From contig SLEW01000004.1 in assembly GCA_007124575.1 (NCBI GenBank), positions 1 through 5,471 of the forward strand: a stretch of DNA of 5,471 bases, read 5' to 3'. Shown here one piece after another: positions 1 through 5,471 of the stretch. Source of the DNA: Bacteroidales bacterium. GTDB taxonomy: Bacteria; Bacteroidota; Bacteroidia; Bacteroidales; UBA7960. The notes below the pieces were generated by a model that worked only from the letters and a program-made list of their open reading frames with translations, searched no databases and had not been told where the DNA came from. Position 1 is the stretch's first letter, and every line of letters begins with the position of its first letter. A program made the position numbers and the translations under genes.

Positions 1-2315
1 ATCTCCCTTTCATTATACGTAGCATTGAAACCAAGTTCCCAACGGAAATCGTCTCTGACGATCGGACGGGTGTAGAGGTTGAGTTCCACACCGCGGTTCT
101 CCATGCTGCCGATATTGGTCACGATAAAGTTAGTCAGGTTTGTTCCTGCAGGAACGGGGATTTCATTGATCAGGTCGTCTGTTTCGCGCAGATATACATC
201 AACAGATCCGTAGTACCTGTCATCAAAGAGGGCAAAATCCAGGCCTGCGTTATAGGTCGTGGTTTCTTCCCATTTGATGTTTTCATCATAGCCTTCCGGA
301 CGCCATGTGCGAAGGAAGTCGGGGCCGAAAGGATAAGAGGCCCCTGTGCGGCTACGTGTGTAGCGTGCGAGATAGGGGTAGAAGTCGCCGGAAATGTTTT
401 GCTGTCCGGTAACACCCCAGCCCAGACGCAACCTGAGCTCATTAAATGCGGGCATGTTGTCCATGATGAAATCTTCCTGGTCCAGTCGCCAGGCGAATGC
501 TGCCGAGGGAAATACTCCTGAACGTGTGTCAGGAGAGAAGCGGGAAGTATGGTCGTTACGGAGAGTAAAGGTAAAGATGTAACGATCCATCAGGTAATAA
601 TTTGTACGTCCGAAGAAAGAGATCAGGTAATGTTCCTGCTCATATTCCACATCTTCGAATACCCTGAAATCAGTTCCAAAAACGTTATCTTCAATGTTGG
701 TTACATAGGAAGACCCTTTTTGCCAGAAACGCTGCCAGGAGTAACCACCCATGATGTCGAAACGGCTGTTGAGAGAGGGAATATCCGTTTCATAATTGAG
801 GTAGAAATCAATCAGGCTGTTTGACCTTTCCTGGTCGTAAACGCCGTATGATCCTCCGGATACATAAGCCCAGGCGGCATAATCGGGTGTGTAATTGGTT
901 CCTTCTGACTTGGAGTAGTCGTATGCGATGTTGAGGTTTGCCCTTACATCAGGCAGCCAGTGTAGCCTGTAGTCCAGCTGTGTGTTACCGATGATCCGGT
1001 TCACTGTCGATTCATTGTTGGTCAGGTCGAGCAACGCCACCGGATTGTCTGTGGCCACCCCTTTGGGTATGCCGTCTTCCTCCCAGGTGAAGTAGCCGCC
1101 AAATTTTTCATGTGCATCACTCCTGACGGGCTGTGTGGGGTCAAAAGCCACAGCAGCTCCAATGGCCCCTTCGTTGGCGAACTGGTTTTCGATGTTCACA
1201 CCCCGAAGGCGGAAATCTACCTGCAGATGGTCGTCGAGCAGCATGGGGTTAAGGTTGATGGACATGGAGGCACGTTGCATCTGGTCTCTTTTCAACACCC
1301 CTTCTTCATCTTTGAACCCGATAGCCACGCGATAAGGAATGTCGCGGTAGGCGCCGGAAGCACTGAAGGTATGATCATGAGCGATCGCGTCCTGGAAGAT
1401 CTCATTTTGCCAGTCGGTGTTGGCGTCACCTATCATGCCAAGGATGCCTTCGCGACCTGCGTAGCGATCCTCCATGATGTTGCGGTATTCACTGCCATTA
1501 AGAACATCTACGGTTCGGATGTTCGACGAAAGCGAATAACTGCCGGTATACTGCAACTGAAGTGGCATGTCGCGTTCGCCTTGCTTGGTGGTGATGAGGA
1601 TAACACCGTTGGATGCCCTGGACCCGTAAATCGCGGTGGCAGAGGCATCTTTCAGCACGGTGAATGACTCAATGTCACTGGGGTTGATGGTAGATAGCGG
1701 GTTCCGCAGTCCGGGAACACCTTCACTTTCGATGGGCACACCGTCGATCACGATTAGCGGATCGTTGTCTGCACGCAAAGAAGAGCCTCCACGGATACGG
1801 ATTTGCTCACCGCTGCCGGGCGCACCGCCGGCGGATGTAATTTGCACACCGGGCATCCGGCCACGCAAGAGTTCTCCCGGCGTGGTGATGTTACCCATGT
1901 TGAAGTCACGCTCACCCACGGTGGATACGGACCCGGTAGCATCCTCCCTTCGCTGGATACCATAGCCGATAATTACAAATTCTTCGAGCATCTCCACGTC
2001 AGGAGCCAGCTCAAAATTAAGTGTTACCGTTTCTTCTTCTTCAACGGTGAGAACTTCTATTGTGGGGTCATAGCCTATAAAGCTAGCTACCAGGGTCAAC
2101 TCTTCGTTGGCCGGAACCCTTAACTGGTATGCGCCATCGATATCCGTTACGGTACCTATGGTAGTACCCCGAATCACTACATTAGCCCCGGGTAGCGTTT
2201 CACCAGTCTCCATGTCGCTGATGACCCCGGTCACTGTCCCTTGTTGCCCGAATGCCGTGACACTGAGAAACAGCATCATCAGCAGCGGCAAAATGTTTCT
2301 TAATCGTTTTTTCAT
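1..2315 (-). CDS. SusC/RagA-family TonB-dependent outer-membrane receptor, N-terminal part (C-terminus beyond window)
   Basis: This gene encodes an outer-membrane transporter that, with a SusD-like lipoprotein, imports oligosaccharides or other large nutrients using TonB energy. I read 771 uninterrupted codons from ATG 2315-2313 to the left edge; family members are usually about 1000 residues, so roughly a quarter is missing. Residues 1-23 (MKKRLRN then a Leu/Met-rich core, ending TAFG before QQ) form a signal peptide. Residues about 27-105 are a carboxypeptidase-regulatory-like domain (LPGANVVIRGT, TDIDGAYQL). A TonB-box-like segment, EEFVIIGYG, ends at residue 119. The plug follows, with IRIRGG at 172-177, DPLIVIDGVPI at 185-195, and the SusC/RagA signature VLKDASATAIYGSRASNGV at 220-238. 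The remainder is barrel sequence rich in aromatic, alternating strands. The start is fixed by the signal peptide directly after it. The gene is divergent from a LacI-type regulator, as at the edge of a polysaccharide utilization locus. The substrate cannot be inferred. Family assignment is very secure. Confidence 0.97.
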   Translation of the reverse strand, partial: MKKRLRNILPLLMMLFLSVTAFGQQGTVTGVISDMETGETLPGANVVIRGTTIGTVTDIDGAYQLRVPANEELTLVASFIGYDPTIEVLTVEEEETVTLNFELAPDVEMLEEFVIIGYGIQRREDATGSVSTVGERDFNMGNITTPGELLRGRMPGVQITSAGGAPGSGEQIRIRGGSSLRADNDPLIVIDGVPIESEGVPGLRNPLSTINPSDIESFTVLKDASATAIYGSRASNGVILITTKQGERDMPLQLQYTGSYSLSSNIRTVDVLNGSEYRNIMEDRYAGREGILGMIGDANTDWQNEIFQDAIAHDHTFSASGAYRDIPYRVAIGFKDEEGVLKRDQMQRASMSINLNPMLLDDHLQVDFRLRGVNIENQFANEGAIGAAVAFDPTQPVRSDAHEKFGGYFTWEEDGIPKGVATDNPVALLDLTNNESTVNRIIGNTQLDYRLHWLPDVRANLNIAYDYSKSEGTNYTPDYAAWAYVSGGSYGVYDQERSNSLIDFYLNYETDIPSLNSRFDIMGGYSWQRFWQKGSSYVTNIEDNVFGTDFRVFEDVEYEQEHYLISFFGRTNYYLMDRYIFTFTLRNDHTSRFSPDTRSGVFPSAAFAWRLDQEDFIMDNMPAFNELRLRLGWGVTGQQNISGDFYPYLARYTRSRTGASYPFGPDFLRTWRPEGYDENIKWEETTTYNAGLDFALFDDRYYGSVDVYLRETDDLINEIPVPAGTNLTNFIVTNIGSMENRGVELNLYTRPIVRDDFRWELGFNATYNERE
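2247..2315 (-). other. Signal peptide of the SusC-like receptor
   Basis: Codons 1-23 encode a basic n-region (MKKRLRN), a hydrophobic core (ILPLLMMLFLSV) and a short c-region, TAFG, followed by QQ. This is the usual Bacteroidota Sec signal peptide with cleavage predicted just before Gln24. It supports export across the inner membrane and fixes the start codon at 2315. The exact cleavage point is an estimate by eye. Confidence 0.85.
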
Positions 2316-2319
2316 ATTG

Positions 2320-2331
2320 TAAACATGTTTA
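2320..2331. promoter_or_regulatory. 12-bp perfect palindrome TAAACATGTTTA in the susC leader
   Basis: The two halves of TAAACA/TGTTTA are exact reverse complements with no spacer, and the element ends 4 bp before the susC-like start codon. It would lie in the 5' untranslated leader if the promoter candidate at 2362-2369 is right. It could be a protein-binding site close to the translation start or an A/T-rich coincidence. There is no recognisable Shine-Dalgarno sequence in this stretch, which is normal for Bacteroidota. Confidence 0.35.
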
Positions 2332-2344
2332 TAGATTAGGGTTA

Positions 2345-2365
2345 TTTGTGCAGAATTCACACAAA
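2345..2365. promoter_or_regulatory. Inverted repeat TTTGTG-N9-CACAAA at the putative susC transcription start
   Basis: Arms TTTGTG (2345-2350) and CACAAA (2360-2365) are exact reverse complements around a 9-bp spacer that contains a GAATTC palindrome. The dyad overlaps the candidate -7 element at 2362-2369 and is centred near the expected transcription start of the receptor gene, so it could be an operator or an early leader hairpin. The TGTG to CACA spacing is 9 bp, one more than the 8 bp of a classical Crp site, so I do not call it a Crp site. Confidence 0.35.
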
Positions 2366-2369
2366 GTTA
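2362..2369 (-). promoter_or_regulatory. Candidate Bacteroidota -7 promoter element (TAACTTTG) for the SusC-like gene
   Basis: Read on the minus strand, this is an exact match to the Bacteroidota primary-sigma -7 consensus TAnnTTTG. It lies about 47 bp upstream of the receptor start codon and predicts a transcription start near 2356 and a leader of about 40 nt. I see no convincing TTTG -33 element at the expected distance (around 2389-2393), so the call rests on the -7 motif and its position only. Confidence 0.45.
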
Positions 2370-2434
2370 ATAAATAATTTGTCAGTTTTTCATTTTTTAA
2401 CGTTGATAATCAGTTTTTTCCACAGTTTAGTACT

Positions 2435-2446
2435 GCAAACGTTTGC
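2435..2446. promoter_or_regulatory. LacI/GalR-type operator candidate, GCAAACGTTTGC
   Basis: This is a perfect 12-bp palindrome with the central CpG typical of LacI/GalR-family operators. Its core equals the centre of the E. coli PurR box (ACGCAAACGTTTGCGT-like). It lies between the SusC-like gene and the LacI-family regulator, 119 bp upstream of the former and 167 bp upstream of the latter. It is the most likely binding site for the adjacent regulator, by inference from position and symmetry. It sits some 65 bp upstream of the proposed receptor -7 element, so binding there could activate, or repress through looping, rather than simply block polymerase. Confidence 0.65.
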
Positions 2447-2452
2447 GGAAAG

Positions 2453-2460
2453 GTTTGCAG
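2453..2460. promoter_or_regulatory. Extra operator half-site GTTTGCAG
   Basis: GTTTGC occurs a second time 12 bp downstream of the right half of the 2435-2446 palindrome. GTTTGCAG here is also the exact reverse complement of CTGCAAAC at 2433-2440. The region therefore carries three GTTTGC-type half-sites. This may be an auxiliary contact for the regulator, or chance. Confidence 0.35.
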
Positions 2461-2554
2461 ATAATTCAAAATATGTCACCTATTGTATAACGCAAAAAAA
2501 ACTAAATGGTTTTATGCTAAAAAACCTGCCTCTTAATAAATAACCGGGTTTGCT

Positions 2555-2562
2555 TAGTTTTG
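2555..2562 (+). promoter_or_regulatory. Candidate Bacteroidota -7 promoter element (TAGTTTTG) for the regulator gene
   Basis: This exact TAnnTTTG match lies 51 bp upstream of the regulator start codon and predicts a transcription start near 2567. A near match, TATCTTTA at 2564-2571, is a weaker alternative. No clear -33 TTTG is found 19-21 bp upstream of either, and the region is A/T-rich, so chance matches are possible. Confidence 0.35.
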
Positions 2563-2613
2563 TTATCTTTATGCTCAATAATCATTATATAATAGGTCTA
2601 ACAGGTCAGAGAA

Positions 2614-3627
2614 ATGAAATCTGAGAAGGCTTCTTTAAAGAATATTGCGGAAGCACTTAACGTATCTGTATCTACTGTTTCGCGCGCGTTGAAGAATCAC
2701 CCCGACATTAATGATGATACCTGCAAGCGGGTGCAGGAGTATGCACGTAAGGTTCATTACAGGCCCAACGTACTTGCTCTGGGCCTCAAGCATCAGCGTT
2801 CCATGACCATTGGAGTGGTCGTACCCGAAATAGTGCATCATTTCTTCTCCTCCATAATCAGTGGGATTGAAGACCTTGCCTATGGCGAGGGATACCGAGT
2901 GATGATATGTCAGTCTAATGAGGATTACCTCAGGGAGGTGATGAATGTACAGGCATTGATGGATCACCGTGTGGATGGCATGCTGGTTTCAATAAGTAAG
3001 AGTACACTTGACCATCAACACTTTGTGGATCTTGCGAATCATGGAGTTCCCCTGGTGTTTATGGATCGTGCATGCAATGACCTGGTGTCAGACAAAGTAC
3101 TTACCAATGATTATGAGGGTGCGCGCATGGTAGTCCGTCATTTGTTAAAACGTGGCTGCCGCAATATCCTGCATCTCGCTGGTCCCCAGCATCTTTGTGT
3201 TGGGCGCGAGCGTCAGGAAGGATACATACAGGCACTTAATGATTATGGCCTTACTCACCGTGAGGATTTTGTTATTCGTTGTGATACGCCATCTAAGGTT
3301 GAAAGCCGGAAAAACAAGATCCTTGGCAAAGCAGAAAACATTGATGGCATCTTCTGTGTTAATGATTTTACAGCGGCTGCGGTGATGCGCCTTTTGCAGG
3401 ATAATGGGTATGATATCCCCGGCCAGGTAGCTGTGGCCGGTTTTGGCGATGATCCTTTGGCTTCGATGGTGCGGCCCACGCTTACTACCGTGGAGCAGCG
3501 GGGTTATGACATGGGAAAGACGGCAGCACGAATGCTGTTGAACAGACTTTCAGGCGATACCATAGATGAAGACACACCGCAAACAAAGGTTTTTCCCGCT
3601 TTCCTGAAAGTGCGCGAATCAGGATGA
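2614..3627 (+). CDS. LacI/GalR-family transcriptional regulator
   Basis: This is a complete 337-residue protein, the normal family length. Residues 7-27 form the N-terminal helix-turn-helix (SLKNIAEALNVSVSTVSRALK). The hinge helix follows at about 51-59 (PNVLALGLK), where Leu58 aligns with the leucine that wedges into the central CpG of family operators. Residues 64-337 are a periplasmic-binding-protein-like sensor: IGVVVPE at 66-72, VDGMLVS at 120-126, FMDR at 149-152, HLAG at 187-190, GRERQEGY at 197-204, CVND at 248-251 and VAGFGDDPLAS at 274-284. It should act as a cytoplasmic dimer controlled by a sugar or sugar-phosphate ligand. It is divergent from the SusC-like gene with a symmetric operator candidate between them, so control of that receptor operon, and probably of itself, is the obvious inference. 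The ligand and the sign of regulation are unknown. The ATG is directly followed by the family's standard N-terminus. The 3' end overlaps convergent gpmI by 9 bp. Confidence 0.95.
   Translation: MKSEKASLKNIAEALNVSVSTVSRALKNHPDINDDTCKRVQEYARKVHYRPNVLALGLKHQRSMTIGVVVPEIVHHFFSSIISGIEDLAYGEGYRVMICQSNEDYLREVMNVQALMDHRVDGMLVSISKSTLDHQHFVDLANHGVPLVFMDRACNDLVSDKVLTNDYEGARMVVRHLLKRGCRNILHLAGPQHLCVGRERQEGYIQALNDYGLTHREDFVIRCDTPSKVESRKNKILGKAENIDGIFCVNDFTAAAVMRLLQDNGYDIPGQVAVAGFGDDPLASMVRPTLTTVEQRGYDMGKTAARMLLNRLSGDTIDEDTPQTKVFPAFLKVRESG
3619..3627. other. 9-bp tail-to-tail overlap of the regulator and gpmI
   Basis: The regulator's stop codon TGA occupies 3625-3627 on the plus strand, and gpmI's stop is read from 3621-3619 on the minus strand. 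Each gene's last codons are therefore antisense to the other's. There is no space for an intergenic terminator, and I see no GC-rich hairpin with a T-run just inside either gene, so convergent transcripts probably overlap. Confidence 0.9.
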
Positions 3628-5148
3628 TTTTACCAGCACATTTCCCTCCATGACATCAGGAGCTTCAACGCCCATCAAATGCAATATGGTTGGTGCCAGG
3701 TCGGCCAGTCTTCCGGCCTTGATCTCTTTGTAGTCATTATCTATCAGCCAGCAGGGAACCGGATTAATCGTATGTGCTGTGTTGGGTGATCCATCAGCGT
3801 TAATGCCATAGTCGGCGTTTCCGTGGTCGGCAGTAATGATCATGCTGTAGTGGTTGGTAAGACCGGCTTCCACCACTTCACGCAGACAGCTGTCTACCGT
3901 TTCCACCGCTTTGCGGATGGCCTCCAGCACTCCCGTATGTCCTACCATATCGGCATTGGCAAAATTCAGACATATGAAGTCGTGTTTTACGCTTTCAATC
4001 TCTTTTATTACGGCATCTTTAACTTCTGGTGCGCTCATCTCGGGCTGCAGGTCGTAGGTAGCCACCTTGGGCGAGGAAATCATGACCCTTTCTTCACCAT
4101 CGAAAGCCTCTTCGCGGCCGCCACTGAAGAAAAAGGTGACGTGGGGGTATTTCTCCGTCTCAGCAATGCGCAGCTGGGTTTTTCCTGCCTGCGACAAGAC
4201 TTCTCCGATCGTGTTTTTTAAATCTTCTTTCTCAAAAGCTACCTTAACCCCTTTAAATGACTTGTCATATTCTGTCATGGTCACATAGTGTAAGGGAAGG
4301 GTTTTCATCCCATGCTCAGGCATATCTTTTTGTGTCAATACCGTGGTAATTTCCCTTAGCCTATCGGTACGGAAGTTAAAACAGATGACCACATCATCTT
4401 TTTCGACGGTAGCCAGGGGTTTTCCTTTCTCGTCGACGATCACCCTGGGTTTGATAAATTCGTCGGTCACATCCTCATCATAGGATGCCTGGATAGCCTC
4501 TGCAGCACTGTTATGAGAAGTACCTTTTGCTTCAAGCAGCATATCGTAGGCTATTTTGATTCTTTCCCAGCGCTTGTCGCGGTCCATGGCATAATAGCGG
4601 CCACAAACCGTGGCAATCTTACCGGTTGTCTTCTTCATATATTCTTCCACTTGCTGTATGTAGCCCTTGCCGCTCTTGGGATCCGTGTCGCGGCCGTCAG
4701 TAAAGGCATGTAAAAACAGGTTGTGAAAGTCCATGGCGTTTGACATGTCGCAGAGTCCATAAAGGTGATCCATGGCACTGTGCACTCCACCGTCGGATAC
4801 AAGCCCGAAAAGATGAACTTTTTTATTGTTTTCTTTTGCGTAAGAAAAAGCCTCTTTTAAGACCTCGTTTTCACGAAATGTCTTATCTTTTACTGCCTGG
4901 CTGATTTTTACCAGGTCCTGGTAGACGATCCTTCCTGCTCCCATGTTCAGGTGACCTACCTCTGAGTTGCCCATCTGGCCCTCAGGCAGCCCCACGTCTT
5001 TACCCGCTGTTTTTAGCAGGGTATGCGGGGCGGACTTATAGAGGCTTTTAGTAAAAGGAACATTTGCATGATGGATGATGTCCGCATTGCTTTCATCTCC
5101 TTTGCCCCATCCATCAAGTATGATTAACATTACTTTTTTGTTTTCCAT
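3619..5148 (-). CDS. gpmI: 2,3-bisphosphoglycerate-independent phosphoglycerate mutase
   Basis: This cytoplasmic enzyme interconverts 3- and 2-phosphoglycerate in glycolysis and gluconeogenesis through a phosphoserine intermediate, using two metal ions, usually Mn2+. The product is 509 residues, typical for the family. Expected active-site residues are all present: Asp12 (LDGWG), Ser62, the phosphorylated serine in GNSEVGH, His123 (GGVHS), Asp151-Arg153-Asp154 (TDGRDT), Arg260/Arg263 (NFRTDRLRE), Lys333 (EKYPH), Asp400 and His404 (NADMVGH), Asp441-His442 (TADHGNAD) and His459 (NTAHT). The start at 5148 is chosen because MENKKVMLIILDGWG is the family N-terminus. The frame stays open another 45 codons upstream, but that part is low-complexity, encoded by a hexamer repeat, and overlaps the preceding gene. 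It lies 73 bp downstream of the permease gene in the same direction and may be read from an upstream promoter, since no promoter motif is visible in the gap. Its end overlaps the convergent regulator. Confidence 0.98.
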   Translation of the reverse strand: MENKKVMLIILDGWGKGDESNADIIHHANVPFTKSLYKSAPHTLLKTAGKDVGLPEGQMGNSEVGHLNMGAGRIVYQDLVKISQAVKDKTFRENEVLKEAFSYAKENNKKVHLFGLVSDGGVHSAMDHLYGLCDMSNAMDFHNLFLHAFTDGRDTDPKSGKGYIQQVEEYMKKTTGKIATVCGRYYAMDRDKRWERIKIAYDMLLEAKGTSHNSAAEAIQASYDEDVTDEFIKPRVIVDEKGKPLATVEKDDVVICFNFRTDRLREITTVLTQKDMPEHGMKTLPLHYVTMTEYDKSFKGVKVAFEKEDLKNTIGEVLSQAGKTQLRIAETEKYPHVTFFFSGGREEAFDGEERVMISSPKVATYDLQPEMSAPEVKDAVIKEIESVKHDFICLNFANADMVGHTGVLEAIRKAVETVDSCLREVVEAGLTNHYSMIITADHGNADYGINADGSPNTAHTINPVPCWLIDNDYKEIKAGRLADLAPTILHLMGVEAPDVMEGNVLVKSS

Positions 5149-5155
5149 AATTATT

Positions 5156-5197
5156 GAGGTTAAGTTTAAGGTTAAGGTTGAGGTTAAGGTTGAGGTT
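5156..5197. repeat. Hexanucleotide tandem repeat, seven RAGGTT units, upstream of gpmI
   Basis: Seven consecutive 6-bp units can be read on the plus strand: gaggtt, aagttt, aaggtt, aaggtt, gaggtt, aaggtt, gaggtt (AACCTY on the gpmI sense strand). Six fit (A/G)AGGTT and one, aagttt at 5162-5167, differs at one base. The array ends 7 bp before the gpmI start codon and fills most of the gap behind the permease gene. It could vary in copy number by slippage and so alter the gpmI leader length. It contains no clear ribosome-binding site or promoter motif. Function is unknown. Confidence 0.9.
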
Positions 5198-5221
5198 GAA
5201 TGCCGGGGTATGTTGTGCTGA

Positions 5222-5471
5222 TTAACCGGTGCTGCGAATGGCTTCCACGGGGTCGAGCTTTGCTGCAGTCCATGCCGGGACAAATCCGGAGACCAGGCCG
5301 ATTATTGCCGAGACATTTATTCCCAGCATGATGTTGGAAAAACTGAGCACAAAGTTAAACTCAAATATCTGAGATACCAAAGCTGTGCCTCCGTATACGA
5401 GTAACAACCCAATGGCGCCTCCCATCACACTCAGGAATACTGCTTCAAACAGGAACTGCCCCAGGATGAAA
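5222..5471 (-). CDS. MacB/FtsX-type ABC transporter permease, C-terminal fragment
   Basis: The C-terminal 82 residues of an inner-membrane permease are present, and the start lies beyond the right edge. The segment begins FILGQFLFEAVFLSVMGG and carries two predicted membrane helices, at about 10-35 and 47-66. It ends with GFVPAWTAAKLDPVEAIR, the hallmark end of the MacB_FtsX domain (P-A-W-x-A-A-x-L-D-P-x-E-A-[IL]-R), then STG and a TAA stop. Such permeases pair with a LolD/MacB-like ATPase in macrolide or peptide export, lipoprotein trafficking or cell-envelope signalling; the fragment cannot tell which. A GTG at 5428 sits inside the conserved helix and is not a credible start, because the frame is open and conserved up to the edge. 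gpmI follows after 73 bp on the same strand. Confidence 0.92.
   Translation of the reverse strand, partial: FILGQFLFEAVFLSVMGGAIGLLLVYGGTALVSQIFEFNFVLSFSNIMLGINVSAIIGLVSGFVPAWTAAKLDPVEAIRSTG

Larger units (their letters stand above)
2316..2613. other. Divergent intergenic regulatory region between the SusC-like gene and the regulator
   Basis: This 298-bp stretch is much more A/T-rich than the flanking genes. It holds the 2320-2331 palindrome, the 2345-2365 dyad, the 2435-2446 operator candidate with its extra half-site, and promoter candidates on both strands. No RNA gene or convincing coding sequence is visible. The 65-codon open frame at 2346-2543 is rich in A/T-driven codons (Phe, Leu, Ile, Asn) and resembles nothing I know. 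The stretch most likely controls both flanking genes together. Confidence 0.7.

Noticed and set aside
1110..1667. 185-codon open frame on the plus strand inside the SusC-like gene
   Set aside because: It lies antisense to a continuous, strongly conserved SusC plug and barrel frame. Its translation shows no recognisable domain and it has no promoter or start context, so it is a shadow.
2345..2365. Crp-binding site at the TTTGTG/CACAAA dyad
   Set aside because: The spacing between TGTG and CACA is 9 bp where a Crp site has 8, and the flanking A/T positions do not fit.
2346..2543. 65-codon open frame in the divergent intergenic region
   Set aside because: It is A/T-rich low-complexity sequence that spans the proposed promoter and operator elements, with no ribosome-binding context and no recognisable motif.
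2584..2593. ATTATATAAT palindrome before the regulator start
   Set aside because: It is a 10-bp all-A/T dyad in an A/T-rich leader, which is expected by chance.
3823..4221. 132-codon open frame on the plus strand inside gpmI
   Set aside because: It is antisense to catalytic segments of GpmI that match the family without interruption, and its protein resembles nothing known.
5156..5197. CRISPR array or telomere-like element
   Set aside because: The units are only 6 bp and directly abutting, with no spacers, and they sit between ordinary genes. It is a simple tandem repeat.
5222..5428. Short stand-alone permease-like protein starting at GTG 5428
   Set aside because: The same frame is open and conserved to the window edge (FILGQFLFEAVFLS), so this is the end of a longer MacB/FtsX permease and not a 68-residue gene.

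Overview
The window reads as chromosomal DNA of a Bacteroidota bacterium. The evidence is a SusC/RagA-type outer-membrane receptor, TAnnTTTG promoter-like motifs instead of sigma70 boxes, and A/T-rich start contexts without clear Shine-Dalgarno sequences. The protein styles would fit a Bacteroidales/Marinilabiliales-like organism, but that placement is an inference.

Layout: (1) Positions 1-2315, minus strand: the N-terminal 771 codons of a SusC-like TonB-dependent receptor (signal peptide, carboxypeptidase-regulatory-like domain, plug, first part of the barrel). It runs off the left edge. (2) Positions 2316-2613: a 298-bp divergent regulatory region with a perfect 12-bp LacI/PurR-type palindrome, an extra half-site, two further dyads and candidate promoters for both flanking genes. 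(3) Positions 2614-3627, plus strand: a complete LacI/GalR-family regulator. (4) Positions 3619-5148, minus strand: complete gpmI, the cofactor-independent phosphoglycerate mutase, whose 3' end overlaps the regulator's 3' end by 9 bp. (5) Positions 5149-5221: a short gap dominated by seven tandem hexamers. (6) Positions 5222-5471, minus strand: the C-terminal 82 residues of a MacB/FtsX-type ABC transporter permease, running off the right edge.

How they fit together: the regulator and the divergent susC-like gene look like the edge of a polysaccharide (or oligosaccharide) utilization locus. The regulator probably senses a sugar or sugar phosphate and controls the receptor operon through the shared intergenic region. 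The rest of the locus (susD, glycoside hydrolases) would lie beyond the left edge, so the substrate cannot be named. gpmI is a core glycolytic gene and the permease fragment belongs to a separate efflux/export or lipoprotein-transport type system; nothing in the sequence ties either to the sugar locus.

I see no clear novel system. The points most worth a second look are the operator arrangement in the divergent region, the hexanucleotide repeat just before gpmI, and the terminator-less 9-bp convergent overlap.
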